A stretch of 64,000 nucleotides of DNA from Rhodothermia bacterium (GCA_030427885.1 JAUICM010000007.1:1-64000), one strand, 5' to 3'. Positions 25,868 through 34,601 are shown, counted from the stretch's first letter. Program-made: numbers and translations. Notes: generated from the sequence alone by a model not told the origin.

Positions 25868-26291
25868 TTACGAAGATATGAATACAGAATTTGAGTCAGC
25901 TAATTTGTTCACAACAAACATCATTGTCCATCAAAATAATGACCTCTGAAATATTGGCGAAATAAGTGAACATGAAATAAGTGTGTCCCGTCGGATTTCG
26001 GGACAAATAATTCCACACCGGCTGATACTTGTTCAGTTACCTTGAGTTTTATGAACCTTTGGAATTATTTAGCGAATGAAATATAAACGCGCCAATGTTT
26101 CAGCGTCTTGATCTTTTCGTTCTTTTGGATCAAGCCAAAAGGACAATACCCCCAACTTCCGCTGGTACCGAAAGGGAAACCGCCCAGGTGGACGCTTGAA
26201 CCAGGAGGGGAATTGTATTAATCTCAGCTCCGTTAGCTTCAAATAGCCTGACAACCCGGGAATCACGAATCCTGAGTTGTCAGATGATATC
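25868..26291. other. gene-free stretch with dispersed repeat fragments
   Basis: No convincing gene. Positions 26090-26142 hold a segment (TTTCAGCGTCTTGATC and on) of a kind often repeated in Bacteroidota genomes. Positions 26157-26211 hold a copy of repeat family C (GGTACCGAAAGGGAAACC then GGACGCTTGAACCAGGAG), close to 85 percent like 29153-29209. Translations of this stretch (about 65 codons) are not credible proteins. Confidence 0.6.
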
Positions 26292-26942
26292 TTAAAAGTT
26301 TATCCCGATGTAAATATTTGGCTCAAAAAGAAAGTATCTCCTCCATTTATCGTCCAACTGCTTAAATCCATCAGGAGCATTGTTACCAAACATCCAGTGC
26401 TGACTATGAATCTGAGGTTCTATGAAAAATCGTTTTTTCTTACCAATCGAGATATGGTAGCCTATGTGATATGAATTATAAACTTTAAAACCATTTCCAA
26501 GTTTATTGCCGTCCAGATCCGTATAGGTTTGAAATTGAGGCAGCACTTCAGCAGTTGCAAATAGCCCTTTCCAAATCATACGCTGGTACGTTATACCTAT
26601 TCCGGTTTCCCGTACATGTCCCGGGTAGAATTCACTTTCTGTCTCAAGTTTATCCAAAAGACCATCCCACCAGGTGATCCCCAGTGGTTGAAACAATCGC
26701 CATGTAGCAAACTTCACACCCACGATGTTCTTATTATCCAGATTACGTTTTACATGAAGCTCAATCATTTGGACATTTTGTCGATCGTCCCACGAATCCC
26801 CGATTGGATCAGTTATAATAAAATAAGGTAAGCTTACACGGTACTTATGAGCTATTTCAGCTTCTTTATCTACCGTTGATTGAATTTGAGCGAAAGCACT
26901 GGATGTGCAAAAAAGTATAAGAATGGTTAATAGTCTTTTCAT
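26292..26942 (-). CDS. hypothetical exported protein, probable outer-membrane beta-barrel
   Basis: A 216-residue protein with a clear signal peptide (MKRLLTILILFCTSSAFAQ). The mature part alternates polar and aromatic residues (VGVKFATWRLFQPLGITWWDG; GIGITYQRMIWKGLFATAEVLPQF; SYHIGYHISIGKKKRFFIEPQIHSQHW) and ends in an aromatic residue (FEPNIYIGINF), as outer-membrane barrels do. An eight-stranded barrel is plausible. I do not recognise the family, and the function is unknown. It is isolated, with gene-poor DNA on both sides. Confidence 0.8.
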   Translation of the reverse strand: MKRLLTILILFCTSSAFAQIQSTVDKEAEIAHKYRVSLPYFIITDPIGDSWDDRQNVQMIELHVKRNLDNKNIVGVKFATWRLFQPLGITWWDGLLDKLETESEFYPGHVRETGIGITYQRMIWKGLFATAEVLPQFQTYTDLDGNKLGNGFKVYNSYHIGYHISIGKKKRFFIEPQIHSQHWMFGNNAPDGFKQLDDKWRRYFLFEPNIYIGINF

Positions 26943-27153
26943 GATACTAATGTTTTTGTGATCGTTCCGATTTCACAAAGCAATCCCGCTATTCTCAGTT
27001 TAGTTAGTGATTGAGAATGGAATCATCATCCGATGATTATGCACTCTGCTTAATCGATTTGATGATGCAAAGATGCGGAGGATAGGAGGGTGAATCGTCC
27101 CGAAATGTAAATCCGAACGTTATAGTGAGATTCAGGACTTTTTAAAAACAGGC

Positions 27154-28896
27154 TTAACTTTGATTAGCCGTCAACCAGGCTTTTGGTGTCATGCCTTCGG
27201 TTTTTTTAAAGAAGGCATTAAATACCGATTTAGAATTAAAGCCGCTTTCATACGCCAGGGCTATAAGGGTAAGGTGGCTGTTGGAAGGATCCAGGGCCTT
27301 TGCTTTGAAGTTCTCCAAACGAAAACTATTGATGTATTCATTGAAGTTTTGGCCAACTCGTTCGTTCAGCAACCAGGATAGCTTGTTACTGCTGATATTA
27401 ACGTTTTCGGCTAGCTCGGGTAAAGATAAAGTTGGGTTTAGAAACCACTTTTCATCCTTCATTCCTTTTCCGAAAATTTCTAACACCCTGTCGATCTCAG
27501 CAGCTGACATTAAGGCTTTGGATGGGGCAATTGGTATGTGTTCTTCGGGATCAGTTGGCAGTAGTTCTGGACGGAAAGTGGCTTGCAGTAAATCCTGAAA
27601 CCTCTGATACCGGTGCAATGGTTTAAGCAGCGGAATATTCATAAAATTTATGATCTGACCGGTACGCATCCTGATGTTTTCTTCCAGATAGTCCAAAGCC
27701 ATTTCGTGTTTGTCCAAATGGACCAACAAAAAAAGTTGCCAGGGAAAAAGTGTCCCCCCGGAATCCTCTTTTATCATTGAACTAACCCTGCTGATATCAA
27801 CATCGATCTTATCTTCCGGATTAACCAACTTGTACAATACTCTGCATTCTTCTGGTCTCTCTGCAAAAGGGGTTTGATCCAGAAATTCATTTAGTTGTTC
27901 GTACTCTTTGGTAAGAATTAAGCAAAGTTGCTTTAAAGCAATGGGATGAGTAAAACCGGGATTGATGCTCAGGGAGGTCTCTATATATTCCAGCGCTTTC
28001 GGGTAGTCCTCGTTTAAATAATGAATATTTGCTTTGGTGAAATAATGATTCGCAGATAAAGGGTTTATTTTTAAAATATTATCGGTATGCCAGAGCGCTT
28101 TTTCGAAATAACCTATGGCTGTATACAATTCACATAAGCCTTCTTCGGCTTCCGTATAAGATGGATTGGATTCTATCGCTTTTTGAAAAAAATCATGGCC
28201 ATCGATGAAATCCCAATGCCCCCAAAACGACAATGTCGCTTTACTGAAATATCCTATATAGGATCGTTTGTCCAGCTTAAATCCTTTTCTGAGATTCTCT
28301 TCTGACAGCTGTAATAAGTCTTTATTATTTCCCCAGGACCCGGACATGGCATAGCAATACGCCAAACCAAAGTAAGGCAAAGCAAATGAGGGGTCTGTCG
28401 CTACACATTGTTCATAGCATTCTACTGCATTTCTGATTCCTTCGCCATCCCACCTTAAATGCTGATAACGACCTTTTAGATAAAGGTCGTAGGCCTCCAC
28501 ATTTTGTGTTGGGGCTTCAATTAAATGTTCCTGAATGTTGAGGTGGCCAAAATTTTCCCGGATCTGGTTAGCAATGTGTAAGCTTATTTCATCTTGCAGT
28601 GCAAAGATATCTTCCAGATCCCGATCGAAATTTTTTGACCAGAAGTGAGTTCCGTCTTCAGTATTGATCAACTGCGCGGTAATACGGACCCTTTTTTTGA
28701 ACTTCCGGACACTCCCCTCCAAAATGGTACTCACTCCTAACTGCCCACCAATGGTTCGCACGTCTATATTTTTATTCTTAAATGCGAAAGAGGAGGTGCG
28801 GGCAATCACTTTCAATCCCTTCACGGTGGTCAGGGCATTGATTATTTCTTCAGTAATGCCATCGCTGAAGTATTCGTTCTCAGGGTCAGTACTCAT
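27154..28896 (-). CDS. TolB/FlgO-like, TPR and AraC-HTH regulator, start uncertain
   Basis: A 580-residue regulator in this order: a TolB-like/FlgO-type domain (residues 1-110), TPR-like repeats (about 125-330), and a C-terminal AraC-type HTH (LPELAENVNISSNKLSWLLNERVG; LTLIALAYESGFNSKSVFNAFFKKTEGMTP). The protein family normally begins with KSIAVLPFVNMS; here the codons for SNKSIAVLPFVN lie upstream of the only ATG (28896), in frame and bounded by a stop at about 28970, with no ATG, GTG or TTG. So the start may be non-standard or the 5' end may be lost, making this a possible pseudogene. No transmembrane segment is seen. Confidence 0.72.
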   Translation of the reverse strand: MSTDPENEYFSDGITEEIINALTTVKGLKVIARTSSFAFKNKNIDVRTIGGQLGVSTILEGSVRKFKKRVRITAQLINTEDGTHFWSKNFDRDLEDIFALQDEISLHIANQIRENFGHLNIQEHLIEAPTQNVEAYDLYLKGRYQHLRWDGEGIRNAVECYEQCVATDPSFALPYFGLAYCYAMSGSWGNNKDLLQLSEENLRKGFKLDKRSYIGYFSKATLSFWGHWDFIDGHDFFQKAIESNPSYTEAEEGLCELYTAIGYFEKALWHTDNILKINPLSANHYFTKANIHYLNEDYPKALEYIETSLSINPGFTHPIALKQLCLILTKEYEQLNEFLDQTPFAERPEECRVLYKLVNPEDKIDVDISRVSSMIKEDSGGTLFPWQLFLLVHLDKHEMALDYLEENIRMRTGQIINFMNIPLLKPLHRYQRFQDLLQATFRPELLPTDPEEHIPIAPSKALMSAAEIDRVLEIFGKGMKDEKWFLNPTLSLPELAENVNISSNKLSWLLNERVGQNFNEYINSFRLENFKAKALDPSNSHLTLIALAYESGFNSKSVFNAFFKKTEGMTPKAWLTANQS

Positions 28897-29280
28897 ATTA
28901 ACAAAAGGGAGAACCGCAATGGATTTGTTGGAGGATGATATGGGTAAATAGTTGCTGATTTCTACGGTACCTTATTAGGGCTTCTATGAACTGAGGTTGA
29001 ATGTAGTGAGGGTAGGGAAGAGTTGCTTCGCAATTCCTGAACTTAGCCCGGAATGTTGAGAAGAAGAGTGAGGTGAATAGTAGCGGATCTCATTCTCGTT
29101 CCTTAGCTCGGCTGCGGAATGCGGTTAGGAGCTCTGCCCCCATAAGTGCAAGCGTCCGATGGTACCGATAGGAAAACCGTGCAAGCGGACGCTTGAACCA
29201 GGAGAGGATTTGAAAGATGTGAAAAGTCTGATTGGGGATATGTCAATTTAGATTGGTACAACTGATATTCTGTTGCAATC
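28897..29280. other. gene-free stretch with lost regulator 5' end and repeats
   Basis: Bases 28897-28970 encode the in-frame remnant EISNYLPISSSNKSIAVLPFVN of the regulator. Bases 29098-29119 hold one end of repeat family B (core GCTGCGGAA), then GGAGCTCTGCCCC, then a family C copy (29153-29209) with GGTACCGATAGGAAAACC and GGACGCTTGAACCAGG. No other gene is seen. Confidence 0.65.
29098..29209. repeat. composite repeat, family B end plus family C
   Basis: Same order as at 38577-38665: a family B end, a GAGC-GCCC hairpin, then a CGTCCG-type family C unit. Two differences from the family B end at 16050. Confidence 0.7.
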
Positions 29281-30993
29281 TCAAACCGCCAGTGCCTTAT
29301 TCGCAATAGCCAGTCCTTTCACAAAAGCCTGAATGATGGCTTCGATGGTATCCGGTGAGGCTCCTTTGGATGTGAAGATATGTTCTTCCTTTTCCAGAGT
29401 GAGGGTGGCAATGACCAATGATTCTGTATCAGGGGAGAGGATCTCCACTTCGTGCTTCACTACTTCAACAGGAATGAATTCATCGGTCTCCGCTTTTATT
29501 GCGGTGAGTACAGCATCCAGTGGGCCAACCCCCTGATCCAGCGAAATGACTTCTTCTCCGTTCGGTAATCTCAGTTTAACGGCAGCACTCACGAGTCCGT
29601 GCATGCGCATGGTGAGTTTGTAATCGAGCACTTCAACCGGGTGTTCCAGGTTGGTGTCTTCGTTGTACACCAGCGACTTAAGTGCTTTGATCTCTTCTTC
29701 TTTAAGTGTCTTTCCTTTTTTATTGATACCGTTCACATACTGATCATAAAGCCGGGTATGTTCTTCATCCATCGCCACATTACCGAGCAGCATCTCCCGC
29801 GATTGTCCCCAGCTCATACGCTGGATATCAGGAAACCCCGATTCTATATATTGCTGAATGCGTTCCAGCTTTGGGGAAAGAACAGGGGAGGAGAGGGAAT
29901 ACTTCGCCACGATGTGGGAGCTCTTCAGTCCTGTTCCGGTGAGTACAAACAGACATTTCTTTCCTTTGAACTGATCGAGGTTATTCTTGAAAGCAACCAG
30001 CGGAATGGCACAGGCGGGTTCAGTGAAGAGTCCTTCCTGAGTGGTCATTTCTTTCATTGACTCCAGGAGTTCATTTTCAGTAGCGGTGTAGGCCAGGCCT
30101 TCCGTTTCCTGGATGCCTTCCAGCACTTTGTAGAAATCGAATGGATCACCAACAGCTACGGCATCAGCCATGGTATTCACGTGATCGGCTATGATCTTTT
30201 CTTTTTTAAAGATGCCTTCCACAACCGGCGAACTCTGTTCAGGTTGTACAGCCACGAAAGCAGGGATCTTGTCAATAAGCCCGGCTGCCTTGAGTTCTTT
30301 AAATCCTTTGAAAATGGCTGCGAAATTGGTTCCTGCTCCAACCGGCACAAATATATAATCGTAATCAACCGGACCTTGCTCATACAGTTCATAAGAGAAC
30401 GACTTCTGTCCTTCCTGACGAAATACATAATCGCCTGCCAGGTAATAATTACCTGACTTTGCAAACTCCCGGCATAATAATTCACAGGTCTTGAAATCAC
30501 CTTTGATCTTAATGATGGTTGCATCATAGATCGTGGACTGAGCTAGTTTAACTTCCGGAGTTTTCTCTGGTACAAATACAAAACACGGGATCTTGAAGTA
30601 GCAGGCATAAGCAGCCACGGAAGCCGCCATGTTTCCGGTTGAGGCAAGGCATATCGCATCGGCGCCAAGTTCCAGGGCTTTGAGCACTTCGATATAACTT
30701 CCGCGATCTTTAAAGCATCCCGTTGGATTTTCATATTCAAGCTTGGCGTACACCTCAGCACCGTAATTCTCAGAGATCCGGGTCAGCTTCCGGAGAGCGG
30801 TGTAGCTTGTCTTCAGAGGATCCGGCTGGATATCCTTTAAAGGATATTGAATTTCCTGCCTCGGCTCCTTGTAGTCAACGGTAAGTACATTTCCACACTT
30901 GGTGCAGTACGTACTGGTTTCTCTTTCATCATTGATGGTATTGCAGGAAATACAGCGCAGGGTATATCCGGAATTGGTGCTTCTCATGAACAA
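29281..30993 (-). CDS. thrC: threonine synthase fused to a LeuA-type allosteric domain
   Basis: A 570-residue protein. Residues 14-33 form a zinc ribbon (CISC, CTKC). Residues about 55-370 are a PLP-dependent threonine synthase (type II fold): Lys95 in NPTGCFKDRGSY, the STGNMAASVAAYA phosphate-side loop (118-130), VPVGAGTN (216-223) and LTGTGLK (351-357). It converts O-phosphohomoserine to threonine. Residues about 455-570 match the C-terminal regulatory domain of 2-isopropylmalate/citramalate synthases: AAVKLRLPNGEEV, then the hallmark QGVGPLDAVLTAI (487-499), and GASPDTIEAIIQAFVKGLAIANKA at the end. A linker (375-450) also resembles the LeuA linker. The fusion suggests feedback by a branched-chain amino acid. 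It is monocistronic here, far from leuA and hom. Confidence 0.85.
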   Translation of the reverse strand: MFMRSTNSGYTLRCISCNTINDERETSTYCTKCGNVLTVDYKEPRQEIQYPLKDIQPDPLKTSYTALRKLTRISENYGAEVYAKLEYENPTGCFKDRGSYIEVLKALELGADAICLASTGNMAASVAAYACYFKIPCFVFVPEKTPEVKLAQSTIYDATIIKIKGDFKTCELLCREFAKSGNYYLAGDYVFRQEGQKSFSYELYEQGPVDYDYIFVPVGAGTNFAAIFKGFKELKAAGLIDKIPAFVAVQPEQSSPVVEGIFKKEKIIADHVNTMADAVAVGDPFDFYKVLEGIQETEGLAYTATENELLESMKEMTTQEGLFTEPACAIPLVAFKNNLDQFKGKKCLFVLTGTGLKSSHIVAKYSLSSPVLSPKLERIQQYIESGFPDIQRMSWGQSREMLLGNVAMDEEHTRLYDQYVNGINKKGKTLKEEEIKALKSLVYNEDTNLEHPVEVLDYKLTMRMHGLVSAAVKLRLPNGEEVISLDQGVGPLDAVLTAIKAETDEFIPVEVVKHEVEILSPDTESLVIATLTLEKEEHIFTSKGASPDTIEAIIQAFVKGLAIANKALAV

Positions 30994-31069
30994 ATAGTTA
31001 AAAATTCACACAAAAATACGAAGCTTAGCGTTATCAAAAAATTAATAAAAAAGCGCTTTTCTGAAAGAA

Positions 31070-31190
31070 GAGGCAAAGTAGCAGAGTTACAAAGTGACAA
31101 AGACACAATAGTGGTCATCCTGATCCCGAATGCTCGGGAGAAGGAACTGGTCGGATAAAAGTTCTGAACCTTCCTTTGGTTCAGGATGAT
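31070..31190. repeat. CAAAG octads followed by a family A inverted repeat
   Basis: Positions 31070-31107 hold imperfect octads (GGCAAAG, TACAAAG, GACAAAG). Positions 31113-31190 are a family A element, GTCATCCTGATC at the left and GGTTCAGGATGAT at the right. The gap 30994-31217 holds nothing else visible. Confidence 0.65.
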
Positions 31191-31217
31191 TGAAAAAACC
31201 GACGAACAGTTTACCTG

Positions 31218-31463
31218 TCACATCGGCAAAAAGATGATCTCTTCGAAATCCATGTCCAGCTCTTCGAGGACGGGGCCGGCGATCTCCACGATCTCCTCTT
31301 CAGAATAGTCTTCTAAACCCTCCAGTTTCACATAGAGGGTATCGTTGTGTTCATCCACATGGTACTCAGCTTCGGTAGATTCAAAACTGTCTTTAAGGGT
31401 CTGAATGAGAATATTCAGATCTTCTTCGTAGGATTGGTAATCAAATTCTTCTGATGAACTCAT
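31218..31463 (-). CDS. small acidic hypothetical protein
   Basis: An 81-residue, strongly acidic protein (many Glu and Asp) that I do not recognise. It has a helix-strand-strand-helix-like pattern: LNILIQTLKDSFESTEAEYHVDEHNDTLYVKLEGLEDYSEEEIVEIAGPVLEELDMDFEEIIFLPM. No signal peptide or membrane segment. It is divergent from anmK, with 45 bases between the two starts, so they may share a control region. Could be a small regulator or binding protein; no evidence of function. Confidence 0.75.
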   Translation of the reverse strand: MSSSEEFDYQSYEEDLNILIQTLKDSFESTEAEYHVDEHNDTLYVKLEGLEDYSEEEIVEIAGPVLEELDMDFEEIIFLPM

Positions 31464-31508
31464 GATATTCGGGATTGATTGCTTGCCAAAATACTCCGAG
31501 TTTGAGCC

Positions 31509-32657
31509 ATGAACAAGCAGCTGAACAAGATTTTAAAAATTGCCCAAAAGCCAGAACGGTTGATCGTCGGTTTGATGTCTGGGACTTCCCTGGATGGTTT
31601 AGATATTGCCCTTTGTTCATGTTCAGATTCCCATCTTAAGGTATTGGAATTCGAGTCCATTGCTTATGATGAAAAACTGAGATCCAGGATCCGGGCGGTA
31701 CAGTCGAAGGAAACTGTGAATCTGGAAGAAGTGTGCAGGCTTAATACGGAGCTTGCGGACCTTTATTCCGAACTTGTGCTTCAACAACTGAAAGAATGGA
31801 AGATCAGTACGGATGAAGTTGATCTGATCGCATCCCATGGACAAACCATCTACCATCTACCTGAGGAGCAACAAACCAGTACCCTTCAGATCGTGGACGG
31901 AGATCACATTGCTCAGCGTACCGGTATCATTACTATTTCAGATTTTCGGCAGAAGCATACTGCGGTTGGTGGACAGGGAGCGCCACTGGCTGCCTTGATG
32001 GATGAGTCTTTATTTCGGGATGATTCCAAAAACAGGGTACTACTAAATCTGGGCGGGATTGCCAATTTCACCTGGCTTCCTTCAAAAGATAGCGGGAAGG
32101 CTACACTGACTTCAGACACCGGTCCTGCTAATACGCTCATTAATGAGGCTATGCAGAAGTATTTTGATAAACCCTTTGATGAAGGTGGGAAAATTGCGGC
32201 TTCAGGAGCTACTCATTCCGAATTACTCAAGTACTTACTGCTGGAACCCTATTTCAGAAAGCCATTCCCGAAAACCACCGGTCAGGAGGAATTCAATCTG
32301 GAATTGGTGGAAGAACTTATGAAAGGTTACCAGATCGAACTCAATCCCAAAGATCTGGTGGCGACTTTGACTCAGCTCACCGTATACAGCATTACCCGCG
32401 CCCTTGATAAAGTAGCAGGCGATGAGGAATACGAGATGTATGTAAGCGGGGGAGGGATCCATAATCAGGTGATTATGTCCGGTTTAAAAGAGAGACTGGC
32501 TAATGCCACCATAAAACCATTTCAGGAACTCGGAATACATCCCGATGCAAAGGAAGCAGCCTTGATGGTTTTCCTGGCGAATTCCATGATCCTTGGAAAC
32601 AGTTTCGAAGTGGAAGGAGAGGAAGTTAGTCTGGGTAAGATCAGTTTGTCAGAATAG
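31509..32657 (+). CDS. anmK: anhydro-N-acetylmuramic acid kinase
   Basis: A 382-residue ASKHA-fold kinase: phosphorylates and opens 1,6-anhydro-MurNAc released in cell-wall turnover, giving MurNAc-6-phosphate. Signature motifs: LIVGLMSGTSLDGLDIALC near the N terminus, IASHGQTIYHLP, QIVDGDHIAQRTG, SDFRQKHTAVGGQGAPLAALMDE, LNLGGIANFTW and DTGPANTLINEAMQ. Length fits the family. No murQ neighbour is visible, so the next recycling step must be encoded elsewhere. The start codon follows closely after the divergent small gene. A family-typical C-terminal GGGIHNQVIM supports the call. Confidence 0.94.
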   Translation: MNKQLNKILKIAQKPERLIVGLMSGTSLDGLDIALCSCSDSHLKVLEFESIAYDEKLRSRIRAVQSKETVNLEEVCRLNTELADLYSELVLQQLKEWKISTDEVDLIASHGQTIYHLPEEQQTSTLQIVDGDHIAQRTGIITISDFRQKHTAVGGQGAPLAALMDESLFRDDSKNRVLLNLGGIANFTWLPSKDSGKATLTSDTGPANTLINEAMQKYFDKPFDEGGKIAASGATHSELLKYLLLEPYFRKPFPKTTGQEEFNLELVEELMKGYQIELNPKDLVATLTQLTVYSITRALDKVAGDEEYEMYVSGGGIHNQVIMSGLKERLANATIKPFQELGIHPDAKEAALMVFLANSMILGNSFEVEGEEVSLGKISLSE

Positions 32658-32846
32658 TATCATTTACAAATAGGTTGGGTTTTGTTAGTGCTTGCCTAGC
32701 AATTAATTAAACATAAGTCACTACAAAACAATTGAATAAAATTTCCATTTCTGGCTTTTTATCATTTAATTGATTCAGCTTTAGGTTATGGTTTCGAAGA
32801 AGAGAGGGGTGGTTTAAAAAATTATAACCACAAAACCTTTAGGGAT

Positions 32847-33179
32847 ATGCAAGAGATAGATGATGCACTGAATGTGCTAGAGGAAAATATTAACAATATT
32901 AGTACAGTAACAGAATGGAGTCAGCTTCTTGGGTTTAACTCAGACAGGTACTTTTCAAGAGTATTTAGAAATCACTTTGGAGAACGACCAAAAGAAGTTA
33001 TTACAAAAGTAAAGATCCAAAAGATCAAAGAATGTATTGCTAAATCTCCGGACGATATTTTCTATTGTATCGCCAAAGAACTAGGATTTATTGATGATCA
33101 GGCTTTGTACAAATTCACCAAACGCCATTTAGGAATGTCACCGACTGAGTTAAGAAAAGAGTGTGAAAAAGGAGTGTAG
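32847..33179 (+). CDS. AraC-type helix-turn-helix protein, no sensor domain
   Basis: A 110-residue protein that consists of almost nothing but an AraC-type double HTH: VTEWSQLLGFNSDRYFSRVFRNHFGERPKEVITKVKIQKIKECI and IFYCIAKELGFIDDQALYKFTKRHLGMSPTELRK. The frame stays open upstream to a TGA at 32733, but has no usual start codon there, so I take the ATG at 32847. It stands 81 bases upstream of the cysteine peptide gene on the same strand. It is the likely regulator of the AT-rich island, which is inference from position only. AT content is clearly higher than in flanking genes. Confidence 0.82.
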   Translation: MQEIDDALNVLEENINNISTVTEWSQLLGFNSDRYFSRVFRNHFGERPKEVITKVKIQKIKECIAKSPDDIFYCIAKELGFIDDQALYKFTKRHLGMSPTELRKECEKGV

Positions 33180-33260
33180 AAAAAGTGTTTAATTATCCTT
33201 GATTTAGGTCTGATACAAAAGCACATTTTAAGTGTTAATCTTAACGAGACATTAAATACA

Positions 33261-33533
33261 ATGAATGCACAGAAGAACATAAAAAATATAATAACTCTCC
33301 TATTTGCAGTTTTTTTCATTCTCTTGAATGTGAATGCAAGTAATTTAATTCCTGAGACTGAGAGTAATGAAATGAAATATCCAGATCCTAAATCAGCGGT
33401 GTGTTCTGCTATTGGGTGTAAGGGAGGAGATAGAATATGCGGAACAGCTTCAGCAACACTTTCATTAGAAATTGAAGGTGTTGGGGGGTCTGTAGAAGTT
33501 GAGTATACCTGCTATGAAGCAACCCCGCAATAA
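33261..33533 (+). CDS. secreted four-cysteine small peptide (NVEALA-like context)
   Basis: A 90-residue precursor: a signal-like segment (IITLLFAVFFILLNVNA, residues 10-26) then a short mature part with Cys at 48, 53, 60 and 84 (spacing C-X4-C-X6-C-X23-C), enough for two disulfides. The mature region is rich in Gly, Ser and Glu. I do not recognise the family. Small cysteine-containing exported peptides immediately upstream of 6-bladed propeller genes are known in Bacteroidota (NVEALA-type families, Pfam); here the LNVNASNL stretch resembles only loosely, so this may be another such family. The following gene is separated by a stable hairpin. Confidence 0.72.
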   Translation: MNAQKNIKNIITLLFAVFFILLNVNASNLIPETESNEMKYPDPKSAVCSAIGCKGGDRICGTASATLSLEIEGVGGSVEVEYTCYEATPQ

Positions 33534-33540
33534 AATGTAT

Positions 33541-33578
33541 CATTTCCTGACACCAGAATCACTGGTGTTTGGGAAATG
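33541..33578. promoter_or_regulatory. strong hairpin between peptide and propeller genes
   Basis: Two nested stems, CATTTCC (33541-33547) with GGAAATG (33572-33578) and ACACCAG (33550-33556) with CTGGTGT (33562-33568). There is no T-run, so it is more likely an mRNA-stability or attenuation element than a terminator. It would let the peptide transcript be made in excess (inference). Confidence 0.65.
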
Positions 33579-33601
33579 CATATTTAATGAAAGGCTTTAC
33601 A

Positions 33602-34600
33602 ATGAGATTCATTTTACTCTTCATATTTATCCCTTCAGTATTAAATGCACAGGTTAAATCCAGACTAATAGAAAAAATTGAGTTTGAGAGACTTCTCACA
33701 CTCTCTGATGTCGAAATATATAAACCCACTTTATTCACAGTTGATAAGGATGATTACTCATTTATATATGATTATGGAAATCATAAAATATATAAGATCG
33801 GATCAGGATCATTGGATAAAAGTTTTGGTGAAGGATTAGGGGGAGGCCCAAAAGAATTCAGAAATCCAACAGCTCTTAATTATGATATTTCTGAGGATAA
33901 TATTTGGTTGTCCGACCCAAGTCAAGCTAGAATAAGTATATGGGATAATGTTGGTCATCTAGTTAAAACTTTAGCATTTGATAACTCTTCTGAGGTTCCA
34001 ATAGAATCTTATCCGATTTCAAAAGACAAATATGTCTGGAGACCAAAGAATTACTTCGAGAATGGAGCAGAATTAATGATATCGTCAATTGATAATTCAG
34101 TTTTACAGAGATTAGGTAAAATTGAAGGGGATGTAAAATGGGCTAAATTTAGATTGGATGGTAACATTGAAGTGGATTCATCTGGAATTTATTATGTGGG
34201 TTTTAATTCAAGCTTTATAAAAAAATATTTATTTAACGGTGAGCTAAAATTTAATGTAAGAGGTATAGAACCTATTTCAGATCCTCAAATAGAGCAAAAA
34301 AAGTTAAGTGTTCAAGGCTTGAAAAATGTAAGGATTAATAAAATAGAGGAGGATCATCCAATAGCTTATAAAGATCTTGAGATCTATAATGGTAAGATTT
34401 ATTTACTTTTTTCAGGTTTGCCAACAGGTGAATCTCATCTTATTGATGTCTATGGTAAGGAAGATGGAAAGTATTTATTTAGTTATAAATCAGATGAGAA
34501 GATTTCAAAAATCGAAATAAATAATGGAAACCTTTTCGCAATTATTTATTCTGCTGATAACAATGGTGAGGCAATTCTTGCTAAATATATTATTGAATAG
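33602..34600 (+). CDS. exported 6-bladed beta-propeller protein
   Basis: I chose the start at 33602 because AAAGG lies seven bases before it and the protein then opens with a signal peptide (MRFILLFIFIPSVLNAQ); upstream Met codons at 33569-33587 add no signal. The 332 residues match the 6-bladed beta-propeller/BF3164-like family of Bacteroidota: GSGSLDKSFGEGLGGGPKEFRNPTALNYDISEDNIWLSDPSQARISIWD, and later repeats (IEVDSSGIYYVGFNSSFIKKYLFNGE; IYNGKIYLLFSGLPTGES). Function is unknown in the family. It ends one base before the next start, so the two are translationally coupled. Confidence 0.82.
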   Translation: MRFILLFIFIPSVLNAQVKSRLIEKIEFERLLTLSDVEIYKPTLFTVDKDDYSFIYDYGNHKIYKIGSGSLDKSFGEGLGGGPKEFRNPTALNYDISEDNIWLSDPSQARISIWDNVGHLVKTLAFDNSSEVPIESYPISKDKYVWRPKNYFENGAELMISSIDNSVLQRLGKIEGDVKWAKFRLDGNIEVDSSGIYYVGFNSSFIKKYLFNGELKFNVRGIEPISDPQIEQKKLSVQGLKNVRINKIEEDHPIAYKDLEIYNGKIYLLFSGLPTGESHLIDVYGKEDGKYLFSYKSDEKISKIEINNGNLFAIIYSADNNGEAILAKYIIE

Positions 34601-34601
34601 T

